Shown here piece after piece: positions 32,880 through 44,400 of a stretch of DNA of 60,000 bases. Each line of letters opens with the position of its first letter. Positions within the stretch are counted from its first letter, which is position 1. Under the pieces are notes generated by a model that was given only the letters and a program-made list of their open reading frames with translations, ran no database searches and had not been told where the DNA came from. The stretch spans positions 64,001 to 124,000 of the forward strand of contig JBBHKE010000955.1 in assembly GCA_037447655.1 (NCBI GenBank), written 5' to 3'. A program made the position numbers and the translations under genes. The DNA is from Zygnema cylindricum. Its lineage: Eukaryota > Streptophyta > Zygnematophyceae > Zygnematales > Zygnemataceae.

Positions 32880-34396
32880 GCTTAGTCTATAATCCATATG
32901 TTTAGCTTTGAAGTGATGTTTCGGATTAGCTGCAATAGATATAGCAACTTGATTATCAAAAAAAACATTCCGAGTTCCAAACTTCTTGAATCCAAGTTAT
33001 TAAAAAAGAGATTTCACCCACATTATTTCTTTAGTGGCAGCACAGGATGCCATGTACTCAGCCTCTATAGTGGATTGAGCAACCAGTATTTGTTGCTTGC
33101 TACTCCAGTAACATGCACCAGATCCAATTGCAACACATATCCAGTCGTACACCGTCTTAAAGGCACATCTCCATAAGTGGCATCACTCCTAGTAGTGATG
33201 TCAGGGCGCTCCCCTCCGAAATGCAACCACAATTCCCTTGTCCCCACCTGATATCTCATAACATTTTTGGCTGCCTCTAAGTCTCTCTTTCTTGGTTTAT
33301 TTAAGCTTCTAGTGAGAACACCTACACCTACTGCTGCAGCAATATCCGGACAAGTACAATTCATAAAATAAATTAAAATCCATACAATTTCTCTATAAAG
33401 AATGTTTTCCATATACCTATTCTCTTCCTCATTAATCTCATCATTAATGATCATTACTCCTCATTCTTCACTCTCCTCCAGGACTCTCTTCAGATCCATG
33501 AGAGTTGTACATCCATTTGCTTTATCCATTTGAAACTTTTCTAGCATATTATCGATAACTTCTTTTTGAGAAAGTCTTATGGTTATATTCTCTTTATCTC
33601 TCTCCATTTGAATTCCCAAAATGTACTTTACTTCACCGAGATCTTTCATGTCAAATCGGCTTCTAAGATCTTGTTTTAGTTTGTTAAAATTTTTGAATGA
33701 CTTGCTTAAGACTAACAGATCATCCACATAAATACCAATAAATATTACTCCATTGTCATCTTCAAATAAATAAATGGATTGATTTGAACCAATTCTGATA
33801 TACCCTAAACTTGTCAAAAAATCGTCCAGTTTTATATTCCATTGTCGCGGGGCGTGCTTGAGGCCATAAAGTGATTTTATCAATTTGTATACCTTTCTTT
33901 TTTCCCCACTTTCCACGAATCTTTCTGGTTGCTTAATGTAAATTTCTTCTTCCAACTCTCCATGTAAGAAGGTGGTTTTAAAGCCCATCTGGTGTATTTT
34001 TGTATCCTCCGCTGCGGCTAAACTTAAGAAGATTCTGACAGACGGAAATTTGGCTATCGTTGCAAAAGTTTTTTCATATTCTATTCATTTTTTCTGAGTG
34101 TAATCTTTAGCAACTGACCTAACCTTGTACCTTTCAATGATATTTTCTAGGTTTAGTTTAAGTTTAAAAACCCAGTTACATCCAATCGATTTTTGGTTTG
34201 GTGGACAATGTACCAACTTCGATGTATCGACTTCCATGATGGGAGCCATTTCCTCATTTATGGCAGATATCCACCGGCTACTTTCTGGTGTGTTTATGGC
34301 CTCTAAGTATGTTTGACGTTCATTTGGGTGAGTCATCTTTGTGAGTTGGTAATTACTTGTCTTTCTTGATGCCGTTTGATACTTCTTTTTCCTATT
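32880..34396 (-). pseudogene. Cop6 reverse transcriptase-RNase H remnant
   Basis: From right to left: linker RKKKYQTASRKTSN; RT with GCNWVFKLKLNLENIIERYK; then a long open frame (33988-33461) with [22 protein letters not shown], catalytic YVDD (33721-33732) and MKDLGEVKYILGIQMERD. The connection and RNase H follow (CTCPDIAAAVGVGVLTRSLN, RRCTTGYVLQLD). A stop splits RT at about 34084 and another separates it from RNase H near 33455. RNase H decays after 33065. Confidence 0.9.
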
Positions 34397-35320
34397 ATAA
34401 AGGTATTTTATAGTCTTACTCTTTTGTTCTTAGTGTAGCCCTCATATTTGTCGTAGTGACTGAGGAATGGCAGGCAGCCATGGCTGCCTCAAGAAGGCAA
34501 GGAGACCGACAGATGGATGGAGCTGAATTCTTAGGCCTCTGCAAAAGATATTGGTTGTCAGGTGTGGGATTTGATCCTGTGACCTCCGGATGAGCGCCGT
34601 ATAGATTAGCCGTCCGCCTTATCTGGTAGGTCTATTAGAAAGCGATACATATATATTGTACGATATTTATTTAAACTTGAATGTCGCAATATGTTTCATT
34701 TAACTACTTACGGGACAAAATGAAGATAGAAATATACCTGGACGCACGAACTCCGGAATGCATGGACAAAATCAAATGTCCGAATCAGATCTACAACTCA
34801 CAAATGAGCTCGTGTAGGAGAGTGGTGTTTTGGCATTTTGTGGAGCAGATGTCGGTGGATGACACGTGGCAATGGATGGTTGGACAACGGATATCGCAGG
34901 GGAAGCAACTACGGCTCAAGAACTGACACGCGTCAGCGGAGCGGCCATACCGTACTATGGCCGTACAAACAGTACAACAGTACCAGTTCCTTTATGTACC
35001 TTACAATCTTTTGATTGGTTAGGTAGACTAGTAATAGGCTTACAGAGGGAGTTTAGGACTTACAATAAGTTAGGTTTCCGCCTCTCTCCTAAAGTGCATC
35101 CGTATTTACAAGCCAAATTTGGCCAGCCATAACTTAATGTTCAGGTGAGCAATTTCGGTGATTTTTTTTGCTGCGAACTCAGAAGAGTCCATGTTACATG
35201 GGGAGTTTTTGCGTGCCAGGGTGACACTTATTCATTTTAAAATTCAAAAGAGCAAATATTATCCTAGAGGTTTCATACAAGCTGGACATTCTATGTACCA
35301 ATGGAGGTCACAAAATTACA
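34397..35320 (+). repeat. Cop7 5' LTR
   Basis: The start is diverged (GTATTTTATAGTC aligns with GAGTATTTTCTAGGTC), so the left edge is approximate. The end AAAATTACA at 35320 is exact. It includes the tRNA-like module (34540-34630), GACACGTGGC near 34861 and an ATG 20 nt before the end (35301). Confidence 0.72.
34540..34630 (-). other. tRNA-like module in Cop7 LTR (antisense)
   Basis: Minus strand: A-box-like CCAGATAAGGCGGAC and B-box-like GGATCAAATCC (34567-34577). The T-arm pairing is partly lost. Confidence 0.5.
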
Positions 35321-36205
35321 GGTTATGGGCCCACCCTTTAGGGTGCCAATTTTCAATAGAATAAGGTTCATTCATTAGAAAACCATAATAAGGGGTGCAT
35401 TGATTGAAAAACGACTATGGGGCATTGTGAGTGGCCGTGTGCGTCAGCCATCCGCAAAGTTGGGAGTTCCACCACGGTTTGATGGATCGCGTTTCACAGG
35501 AGGATCTGCGGGGGCAGAGGTGGTGGAGGATGTTGGAGAAAGCATCGTGTCGGACACAAGGAAGGAGAAGGGGAAGGAGAAACTAACACCGATGGCTACT
35601 AGATCGATTTTGGTAACAAATGTTCAAAAATTGAGGCTAATGATAGTGAAATCTGGGATTACAACAATACCGTGGCGACTCATTTTGTTTTCAAGCGTCT
35701 CACTCACGCAGTGCCTACATTTCATCCTCATGAGGACAAGGCAAACGAGTTGTGGGAGGCTCTTGTCGACATTTACAAGAGTGGTGCAATTGAAGAGAAG
35801 AAGCAAGCAAATCAGAAGGTATAGGCATATGTGTACCAAGGGAAAAAGATGTTAGATTTTTGTAATGGCTTGGCCGAGTTATTTATGGAGTTGGAGATTG
35901 CAAGGAAAAGGGAGACCAAGAAAGAGAAGGTGAATACTTTGTTGATGAAACTCCCGATGATTATACAAACATTGTTAACAGGGTTCAGGATTTGGCATAT
36001 CATCGATAGATCTAAAACTCTGTTGTGGGAATGATTTTGGTTCGGGAAAGCACAATTTAGATTTGAAGAGGAGGAAAGAGTGTTCGGGCATTGGTTGCTG
36101 GAAATAATTGGAGGGATAAGGATTCCTAGAAACCTTATATAAACTTTGGTGGAGGAGGAAGAGGAAATCAATCGGAGGGATCAGGATCGAGGCCTCCGAA
36201 GGGGC
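35301..36205 (+). pseudogene. Cop7 gag remnant
   Basis: Pieces in several frames: MEVTKLQVMGPPF across the primer site, RLWGIVSGRVRQPSAKLGV, ESIVSDTRKEKGKEKLTP, VYQGKKMLDFCNGLAELFMELE and NTLLMKLP, ending in a Gly/Arg-rich stretch before the nucleocapsid. Similar to the gag of Cop4. Multiple frameshifts and an in-frame TAG at about 35822. Confidence 0.78.
35321..35335 (+). other. Cop7 primer-binding site (initiator tRNA anticodon type)
   Basis: GGTTATGGGCCCACC directly after the LTR end; 15 bases match the consensus. Confidence 0.8.
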
Positions 36206-36209
36206 TTTG

Positions 36210-36605
36210 TTTGCATGAACTTGTTTTCCTCGGGTCCTAACTCATTATCCATGATCAAGAATACCTCTTCTGAGCTTCCCTCATTTCCTTTCTTTAAGTC
36301 CATTGGAGTCGTACAACTATTTGTTTATCCATTTGAAAATTTTCAAGCATATTTCAAATTGCTTCTTTTTGAGTTAGTCTAATTGTTTTCTTCTCTCTAT
36401 CCTTCTCCCTTTGAAATCCTAAAACACACTCTGCCTCCCCCAAGTCTTTCATTTCAAATCCACTATTTAGATCATTTTTCAATCTATAAATTATCTCCAT
36501 TAATTTACTCAAAAAAAGCAGATCATCGACATATATGGCAATGAAAATTATACCTTCTTCATCCTCAAATAAGTAGATGATGTTGTTCATAGCCATCTTC
36601 AGCCT
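36210..36605 (-). pseudogene. Copia reverse transcriptase fragment
   Basis: The minus strand encodes YLFEDEEGIIFIAIYVDDLL (catalytic YVDD at 36522-36533), then MKDLGEAECVLGFQREKD and a remnant of the following linker. It is joined tail to tail with the Cop7 gag. No LTR is attached. Confidence 0.85.
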
Positions 36606-38825
36606 TGAATGTACCCTCGGAAGCACCACGGACTACCCCAAAACAGCCTACTTTGATTCCACTCGGATTTCTACAGAATAACCAAACCAAGCTGAAACTA
36701 ATCAACCAGATAGTTACTAGGCCACTAAGAATTCCCACCAAATTTCATATAACAATACCAAGACGAATAATCACAACACTCAGTCAAAGTTGCAGAAAAA
36801 CAACGTGCAGAAAAACAGCCTGCCAGAACTTTGATAAATCTGACCAACTTTACAATGAAGCCCCAAGCAAATCATACACACAATAGGTCTGCAAAATTTT
36901 TACAATATTTCCAATACAAATAGGAACACACATGCATAATTTCAGATAATTCTGCCAATAGAACTGAGAGCAATTTTCAGATGAAATTCCCAAAAAGGAG
37001 GAAAAAACAGTTTCGATCCCAAAAGGTTCCTAAGTCTAGAAATGTCTAAGTCCTACAAATATACACTACAGCTTACTACTAACTGTACGGAGGCATACTA
37101 GCCGTACGTAATCAATCAAATACCTATATTAATGTGTGTACCTGAGATCTACACTAATTAATACGCAAGACAAAACATTGTTAAATATTTACAAGTCTTA
37201 CGAATTCCGTCAAACGAATCGGGACCGTCCAAAATAAATATCATGTGATGGATGCGATTTCGCGTCCCTCACCAATTGACAGCGCCGCCGTCCGTAGCTC
37301 TGGCGGTGTCCACTTCATCAAATGTCACCCGTCGCGTTACGTTTCACACGTGCGACATACTATTCTGACTGCGTCGATTATCTAACGTCGGATCGCTTCG
37401 CGATCCGCTGTCTATTTCCCTTTACGCAAATCGTACTTTCGTCTATGTTTCTTCACGCCACTTGAAGTCCAATTCCGTACGTTCCAATAATTTTAGTACC
37501 TAGTACACAAGCTGCAATGGTAGCGGTGTAACCAGCGCAGCATATTCGCACATGTAAAGAAATTTACAAAAAAATCAAACGAATTCAAGCGACGGTGAAA
37601 GGTACACTATTCGCAATGTTTTGCTCGTTTGTGTCCATCACAATACACAGATTGTTTTGTTTTGCCGTGTTTTGTTCAGTACAGACTTTTCCATTCTAAG
37701 GGTCTAAAAATTACGATGCCATTTCACGAAATCGTGAGACAAAATTCAACATTCCTCATCCTTTCACGAGGCGGCTCTACGTTGACAGTTGGGAAGTTGG
37801 AGAAAACAGTGAGAGTGTCGTTTTTTGAACACTACCAAAGGTATTCAAGCACTTTTTTTGCTTCAAAGTGCGTGGAATTTGCCAAAGAGGCAACCGTACA
37901 AGAAAGGTTGCGAAAAGGACACTTTTTCAGTTATGGACATGCTCCATGGCAGAGTGTTGGAAGGCTAAACGTCTACAAATGTCACGCAAGGTTATGTAAC
38001 GTTCAAAGCAAATTTTCACAATTTGGTGTGCAATCACAGATTGTACACTTTCGACAACCGTCACGGGCATTGTCAACGTATAGAATCGTCACGCCTTTAA
38101 ATGACAACTTCGATTGGTACACATAGGGACACCTAAAATCCGGGTCCGCACGATCTGTGCTAAAAAACTAGTGTTGTGTATCAGTAAGGATTTGCCGATA
38201 ACTGATATGGACCCTTTTTTTAGGCACCCGATAATCGATACATTTGTACGATAAATCGTTATCGGTGTTATCGCCGATAAATAACCGATATTTATCGGTT
38301 ATTATCCGCAATATCGGTTATTATCGGCGATATCACGGATATTGATAACTATCGACGATAGCTGTACATCCGTACAGATAAATGCACGACCAGTACACTC
38401 AACTGTACGTGATATTCCTCGGACGCGCAACGGACCCTTCTTTCCCCCGATTTCAGTAAAAAACCGCAAATTTTCATTAATTGTTTCTAATTTAAGAGGG
38501 TTTTACTTAGGTTCCACTCTCCTAAACCCTCCATGAATGTTCTTTTGACTGTTGCTTTTTACTTTAATGCCTTTTCAATCCATTTTACAAACGATTTGAA
38601 ATAAGGTCCAGCAAAATAAATGCATAAGTTGAATTTTCGACGATTATGAGCTATTGTCGCAGATTCCGTATACATTACATGGCGTTACATGGCGTTATTT
38701 ATGACATATTTGACATTTTTTAGTCTTATTTCTAGTCCAGCTTAGAGGTATTAACATACAAGTCTCTAATGCCTCAATTCACCAACATTCAAAATCAATT
38801 TAATGTCATAATGTTAAAAATTGAA
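36606..38825. other. No gene recognised
   Basis: An ORF at 37629-38126 (165 codons) has no recognisable motif. The sequence 38190-38350 is rich in CGATAA/TTATCG palindromes related to repeat R. Nothing else was identified. Confidence 0.4.
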
Positions 38826-39090
38826 TTCCCAAATTTTAATTCTTCACATCTTGCCAAATCACAAATTTCACATTCTGGAAATTGTAAAATTCCTAGCAGA
38901 CCAATTCTTTCTCTCCAAAATCTTCAATGTCAAAAGTAAAAACCTTTGAGATTCATTTCTCAAATTCTCAATGCTTCGTATCTTGCCAAATCACGGATTT
39001 CACATTCTGAAAATTCTAGGATTCATAGCTGGCCAATTCTCAATCTCCAAAAATCTGCAATGTCGAAATTCTCAAAATCCATTTTTTAAA
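38826..39090. repeat. Tandem duplication of about 130 bp
   Basis: Two imperfect copies, near 38830-38935 and 38965-39065, share ATCTTGCCAAATCAC, ATTTCACATTCTG and CTCCAAAATCT-type blocks in the same order. Confidence 0.7.
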
Positions 39091-41051
39091 TTATCAATAT
39101 TTTCAATATCCAAGCCACCATATTCAAAATCTGATTATTCAAAACCTCCTACAGCTGATAATCCATCAGAATGAATAAATATATAATTTTGGTTTCTTAC
39201 TATTTTATAAAAGACTAACATTTCCTCAAATAATTGCTGCAAAATTTTGAAAATATGGTGGCTGTAAATGGCGGCAGTTTGACGGATGTGTTCTGTCTGC
39301 TATGTTCGTCTGTTCGTTTTTTATCGAAAAAGTTTGATTCTCAAGTTTTACAATGTATTTTATTTTTTTTTCGTTTTGGTAGCATAGCATAGTTGTTGAA
39401 ATCGTGCGATTTTTTCCTTTTTTTCCGATTAAAATGTATAACTCGTGACTTTTGAATAAATCGGAAAAAAACGCGATGTACTTTTTGTCCGGTAAACTAA
39501 ACGGAGAATTTACGGTAATGTACGGTATGTACAGTAAACGTACGGTTTTGTACAAAAAATTACGGAATTTGACTTAAAGATACGCTGCACTTCGTAGTCA
39601 TTTCTTTCCGGTAAACTGAACAGAAATATAACGGGAAACGTACGAAATTGTACCAAAATTGTACGGGCTATGACTAAAAGAGTCGGGAACTGTACGAAAA
39701 ATGTACAAACTGCGGGATATGTAATTTTTTTTTTTGTCTAACGGACGAAATTTCATTAACGATTTCTATGATTTTCATTAACGAAAGGTTCAATGTGTTT
39801 GATACTTATAATTTGTCGCGATTAAATCGTTCGCACTAAACGCCGTGAACAACTATGTATTGTAGTATAGTCTATAAAGTATTATTTTAAATTTAATTAC
39901 GCTTACGTGCTGCGCCCGTTTACGCTGTTGTCCGTATTAATTTCCAGTTAAATATACGAACAGATTAAGTCCCCGCTATATAATGTAGATAATGTAATAC
40001 AGTTTATTATAAAGTACTATAGAATGCGTACTATATATTTTTACATCGCCTATATGGAATTTGCTGGTCTCGACCGATATATAGAACCTCTGACCGTCTG
40101 ATAACAGATAACTATCGGTATTCTATCATCGATATTTTTTACCCATACACCACTAAAAAGTTTTTTCGCTAAGTTACAAGTACATGGAGACGCACCCTAA
40201 AACGACGAGCGCGGACATTGCGCATAGAAAACGTTTGCTGCTGCTGCGGACGAGAAAAACTGCCACAGACAAAACATTTGACGTTTGGGGATTTGCGAAA
40301 GAAACATTTGACGGCCGTCAACATCGCAGACAAATATTGAGATACAGATTTCGCGAGCAGACAATTTTGACAAAGTTGACGTCCACGTGCTACCCCTACG
40401 GACACGAAAAAAAAAAAAACGGTCCTTCAAAAAAAAAAGTTTTAAGTTTATACCACGACGATTACAGTGTAAAAAAACAGAGCAAAAAAGAGAATGAAAC
40501 CGACGCGACGAAAGATTCGAGAGGAATCTTATGACGCGGAAAGTATATGCTTTCACCATAACCGCCAAAGAAAGTGTATCTCTAAAAGATTTTGTGCCAC
40601 GTGTAGACTATCGTGAGAACAGATACCTTTCTGTATTTCCTCCATCCCATCTCAGCAACTAGAAAAAAAACTAGCGCTTACCTGTGATTGGCCGCAGTCT
40701 TCTGGTGTACATATTTTGTAACAAATTTCCTAAAGTGCGCTTTTATGCGCCACGTGGTGGAGCGCGGCCTCTTTGTAATTGCATATATCTGACGTCATTC
40801 CAGCATTTCCGTGCGCCTTTTGTACCTGTTTTGCCGGACATGTCTAAGGTTAAAATACGAGTGTAATTATGCAGGTGGCAGGTTGAGAACACGTTACACC
40901 TTGAATCGCTGTTAGCGTTAATAACGCTAATTCGCGCCCCCAAATTTGGAGGCTCGAACCTAAAACATAATTAATAACTCTAATTGTTTTTTTAAATCTA
41001 AGTTGGCTTGAGGGCTTTTCCCACCAACTATAGTCATGCTTTTTAGCAACA
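39091..41051. other. No gene recognised; contains dispersed repeat R copy 2
   Basis: 39895-40145 matches 19975-20230. The stretch 39500-39720 is rich in TACGG and GTAC words. Overlapping ORFs at 40184-40534 (+) and 40197-40568 (-) have no recognisable motif. 40893-40940 holds the TAACGATTCAAGGTGTA motif family (inverted) with an adjacent CCCCCAAATTTGG. Confidence 0.45.
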
Positions 41052-41264
41052 ATGTGTCTTGTTGTTAGCAACGTTTTATTGATTGACATCAAGGAAATCC
41101 TATGTCGTCTTATAGGGAGACTAATGTGTCTACATCTTCTAGAGGCTTTCCAAAATCATTTTTATCCGCATCAATTTGGTGTCGCAACACCTAGAGGTTA
41201 TGAGGCAGATGTCCATAATTTACAGGCGATTTTTGAATCGCATCCGGAATGGGTGGTTCTCTAA
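41052..41264 (+). pseudogene. LINE-type reverse transcriptase fragment
   Basis: The frame encodes ILCRLIGRLMCL, then HPHQFGVATPRGYEADVHN and FESHPEWVVL, where an Asp-containing VDV..AF motif would follow in non-LTR retrotransposon RTs. The stop comes directly after WVVL. Only about 70 residues of RT remain, 5' truncated. Identified from the QFGV-T-x-G-x-EA-VH pattern of such RTs as I remember it. Confidence 0.6.
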
Positions 41265-41437
41265 GCTAGCCTCGGCAATGCATTGAACATCGTTCATTGG
41301 AACGCCATATATTGTGAGCACCGATACACCGTTCTTAAAAAAACTGAATTTTTTTTCTCATGCTTTTGGACTCTGTCTCCAAAAAAGTGAATATTTTGTT
41401 TTCCCCATGTTTTTTACTCTAAATACAACCACCTAAT

Positions 41438-42292
41438 TGTTGATTTTGGAAAGCTTTAGTCTCAGTAAATTAGTGTGACGACAAGAAAATAGCAATCTGT
41501 AGCGTAAGTTTCACAAGGATACGAGTCGTTATTTGAGTACAGTACAGGTATTTCGGAATGGCACCAACATCCACATACGCATGTCACACATTGAACAAGA
41601 CAACGCAACTGCGACACAGACAAGACAACGCAGCTGCGATGCGGACATGACTAAGCAGTTGCGGTCGTTTTGGATATGATCCGTACGGACAACGCAGCCG
41701 CGGATGATTTGAATGTGATTCAGTACGGGACACTGCAACTGCGATTGATAGGAATCAAGTCAACGGACGTGATTCATAAGAGGATCACAAGTGACTAAGC
41801 CGACAAGTATTTATACAATCACTTAGCATAAATTCCGAGTAATGCTGATTGTACAGTGGTAGATTAGGTTGGCGTGGTTAGGAATACTTAGATCTCAGTG
41901 GTAGTTTGGTTTTTGGATGTACCTCTCAGGTACACTTGTGTCGGCGGTACAACACTAAGTAGATACTCACTGCGAGTATAAGACTTAGGACTTAGAGCAT
42001 TTTATGTATCCAGACTTCCAAATAGTAAAACTGCAAACAATTTTTGGGAAGCTTATGAGTGTTATATCTTGAGTGTTGTCAAGTCAATTGTGCTGAAACT
42101 TTGGGAGTTATTAGTGTTTATGCTGCTCTATAATTTGATAGAGTTTTGTGAAGTTTGGTTGCTTGTATAAGATTTGGTGAGCACTTGAAAACAGCTGTTT
42201 GTTATGATTATTGATAGCTTCTGAGAGTGTATCATGTCTACTTCTACTACCACTGCTGCTCCTCCACGTGCACCGGTGGTTGTACAACAACA
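41438..42292 (+). repeat. Cop8 5' LTR
   Basis: 855 bases, TGTTGATTTTGGAAAGC to ACAACAACA. The interior contains repeated GACAACGCAGCTGCG-type words (41590-41740). The gag ATG at 42234 lies 59 nt before the end. Confidence 0.9.
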
Positions 42293-43040
42293 GGTTATGG
42301 GCCTGTCATTAAGAATTCTTATCTTTTTGGGGGAGAAATATGTTTATTGGGAAGATATGGTGGAGCCTCACTTTGAGAATGTTAATCTGTTAGATATATT
42401 GGATGGTTCGCTAGATGAATCCGATCTGTCATGGTCAAAGAAAAATACACAGGCTCGGTCTATGCTGGAATTCTGTATATATGAGGACTTAGCAATGTCA
42501 CGGATAAAAATGAAAAAAACACTTGATATCTAGATATCTCTTAAAAATGATTATGAAAAAGCTACAGTCCAAGAAGAGCTTCTCTTAGCTGGAAAAGTTA
42601 GGGACTATAAGTACAATAGCGGTACAATGGTTGAATATTCTAAAATTTTTGCATCCTTATAGATGCACATGCTTGTGCTGGTGGGGTGTTTCCTCAGTTT
42701 CAACAGTCACCATTGCTCATAAGGGGTCTCCCTCGTAGTATGAAATGAGCATCTGATATGCTCAAATAGAAAGATAAAGCTAGCTGGACTTTAGAGTTAG
42801 CTATCAATATTTTACTAGAAGAGGAAGCTACATCTAATATTCTCAATGTTGAGCAAGTAGAGGCTTTCAATTTTGACTTTGAGAGAAAAAGACAATTTAA
42901 TCAAGGTGGAAATAGACAGTCCAACAATGCATGTTTCTATTGTAGTGAGAGAGGTCATGGATATAAGTTATGTCCTAAGTTAAAAAAGGCTACCGAAACA
43001 AGTTTATACAGGCCGAGATGGCAACAAAGTTAGTTCTACA
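42234..43040 (+). pseudogene. Cop8 gag
   Basis: Starts in the LTR with MSTSTTTAAPPRAP, reads through the primer site as QQQVMG, then KYVYWEDMVEPHFENVNL. A stop near 42531 and later frameshifts follow. A complete CCHC zinc knuckle (CFYCSERGHGYKLC, 42932-42973) remains. Gag would form the virus-like particle and bind RNA. Confidence 0.85.
42293..42303 (+). other. Cop8 primer-binding site (initiator tRNA anticodon type, short match)
   Basis: GGTTATGGGCC follows the LTR end directly; 11 bases match the anticodon arm before divergence. Confidence 0.65.
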
Positions 43041-43119
43041 AAAGCTTCACGGGGCCTACACCTCATGGAAATGCATTATTTTCGGCTTCTTCGTCTCTCC
43101 AAAACAAGATTTTTCTTGA

Positions 43120-44400
43120 AGAATGAGAAACAGATCTATTTTCTATGGCAGCGGCAATGGAGGGCCCAAAGGACACTGGATGGATAATGGATACGGGAGC
43201 GTCATCTCACGAGCTAGAACAAAGCTATCTTCAAAAATCTGAAAACAACGCCGGAGAAAAATATTTATTATGCTTGTGGGATGAGTGTCCACACACCTGC
43301 TGTCGGTGATGTATCTTTGATAGTTGATGTAGAAAGAAAAGCAATTGAAAAGACCCTTCACAATGTCCTTTTTGTTCTTGACTTTAAGAAAAAATTGTTT
43401 TCTCCGTCCTTGGTAGAGAGTAAAGGCTTTGAGGTCAATTTGAAAAATGGTCGGCAGATTGTTAGCAAGAATGGCAAGGTTGCAGTTACAAGTACTAGAG
43501 ATAGTAAAAAAATATACTGCATGGGTATGGCTAATACCAAGGAGAATGATGTTCTGTACTCTGGTGTTTTGCAGTCAGATGAGTTATGGCATAAAAGATT
43601 AGGCCATGTAAGTTATGATAGTTTGAAAAAAATGGTAGTTGTTGGAAAAAATAAATGGTGTATCAATCACATATCAGCCGGTTAAAACATGTGATGGCTG
43701 CGCTTTAGGCAAAATCCACAGACTGCCATTCCCTAAAGAGTCTGAACATCGGTCAACTAGACTCTTACAGCAAATTCATTCTGATGTTTTTGGTCCTGCG
43801 AAAGTACCATCTGCCGGGGGGATGAAATATATGGTCACTTTCACAGATGATTTTTCCACGTTTACAAAAGTTTACTTCATGAAATAAAAGAGCGAAGTGT
43901 TTGGTGACTTCAAACACTATAAAGCATGGGTTGAAAAACTCCATAACTTACCAATTTTGGAGTTCAGATCGGACAATGGTGGGGAATATATTTCGAAGGA
44001 ATTTGAAGCATTTTTACTTGATGAAGGTATAAATCATCTTTTGACTGTTCCGTATTCACCAGAACAAAATGGGGTTTGAGAGAGATTAAATAAAACCCTC
44101 ACAAAGAGCTCTAGGTCGATGCTTGCAAATAAAAATGTGGATCAAAAATTCTAGGCTGAGGCTCTAAATTGTGCAATTTATATTAAGAATAGGATAGGAT
44201 CAAGATAGGTAGAGACTACTCCTTAGGAGATTTGGACAGGTAGAAAACCAGATGTTAGTCATTTCAAAGTCTTTGGTAGTAAATGCTTTATCTTAGATAC
44301 ATCTAATGATAGATGGAAGATGGAACCGAAAAGATTACCATGTATTCTATTAGGATATGATGATCACTCAATGGGTTATAGAGTTTTTGTGTTTGAAAGG
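43120..44400 (+). pseudogene. Cop8 protease and integrase remnant
   Basis: Protease active site DTGASSH (DTG at 43190-43198), then HNVLFVLDFKKKLFS. Integrase has the zinc site LWHKRLGH and CDGC, and the triad IHSDVFGP, RSDNGGEY and SPEQNGV. Stops are at 43885-43887, 44077-44079 and near 44150, with a frameshift after the protease motif and another near 43640. Confidence 0.88.

Larger units (their letters stand above)
32315..34396 (-). mobile_element. Cop6: Ty1/copia element, 3' part
   Basis: On the minus strand it has an integrase-RT linker, RT, RNase H, a purine tract (GGAATTAAAGAGAG, 32719-32732) and the first 400 bases of a 3' LTR ending at the fusion with Cop5 gag. Integrase and upstream parts are missing; Cop7's LTR begins at about 34397. 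Confidence 0.88.
34397..36205 (+). mobile_element. Cop7: Ty1/copia 5' LTR and gag fragment
   Basis: The 5' LTR (about 34397-35320) is followed by primer site and a frameshifted gag that ends at the zinc-knuckle region, fused to an opposite-strand RT piece. No pol of its own remains. Confidence 0.8.

Noticed and set aside
37629-38126. 165-codon ORF (+).
   Set aside because: No motif, no codon or composition change, no neighbouring element; probably chance.
40184-40568. Overlapping ORFs of 116 and 123 codons on opposite strands.
   Set aside because: No recognisable motif; Lys-rich and Phe-rich translations of A/T runs.
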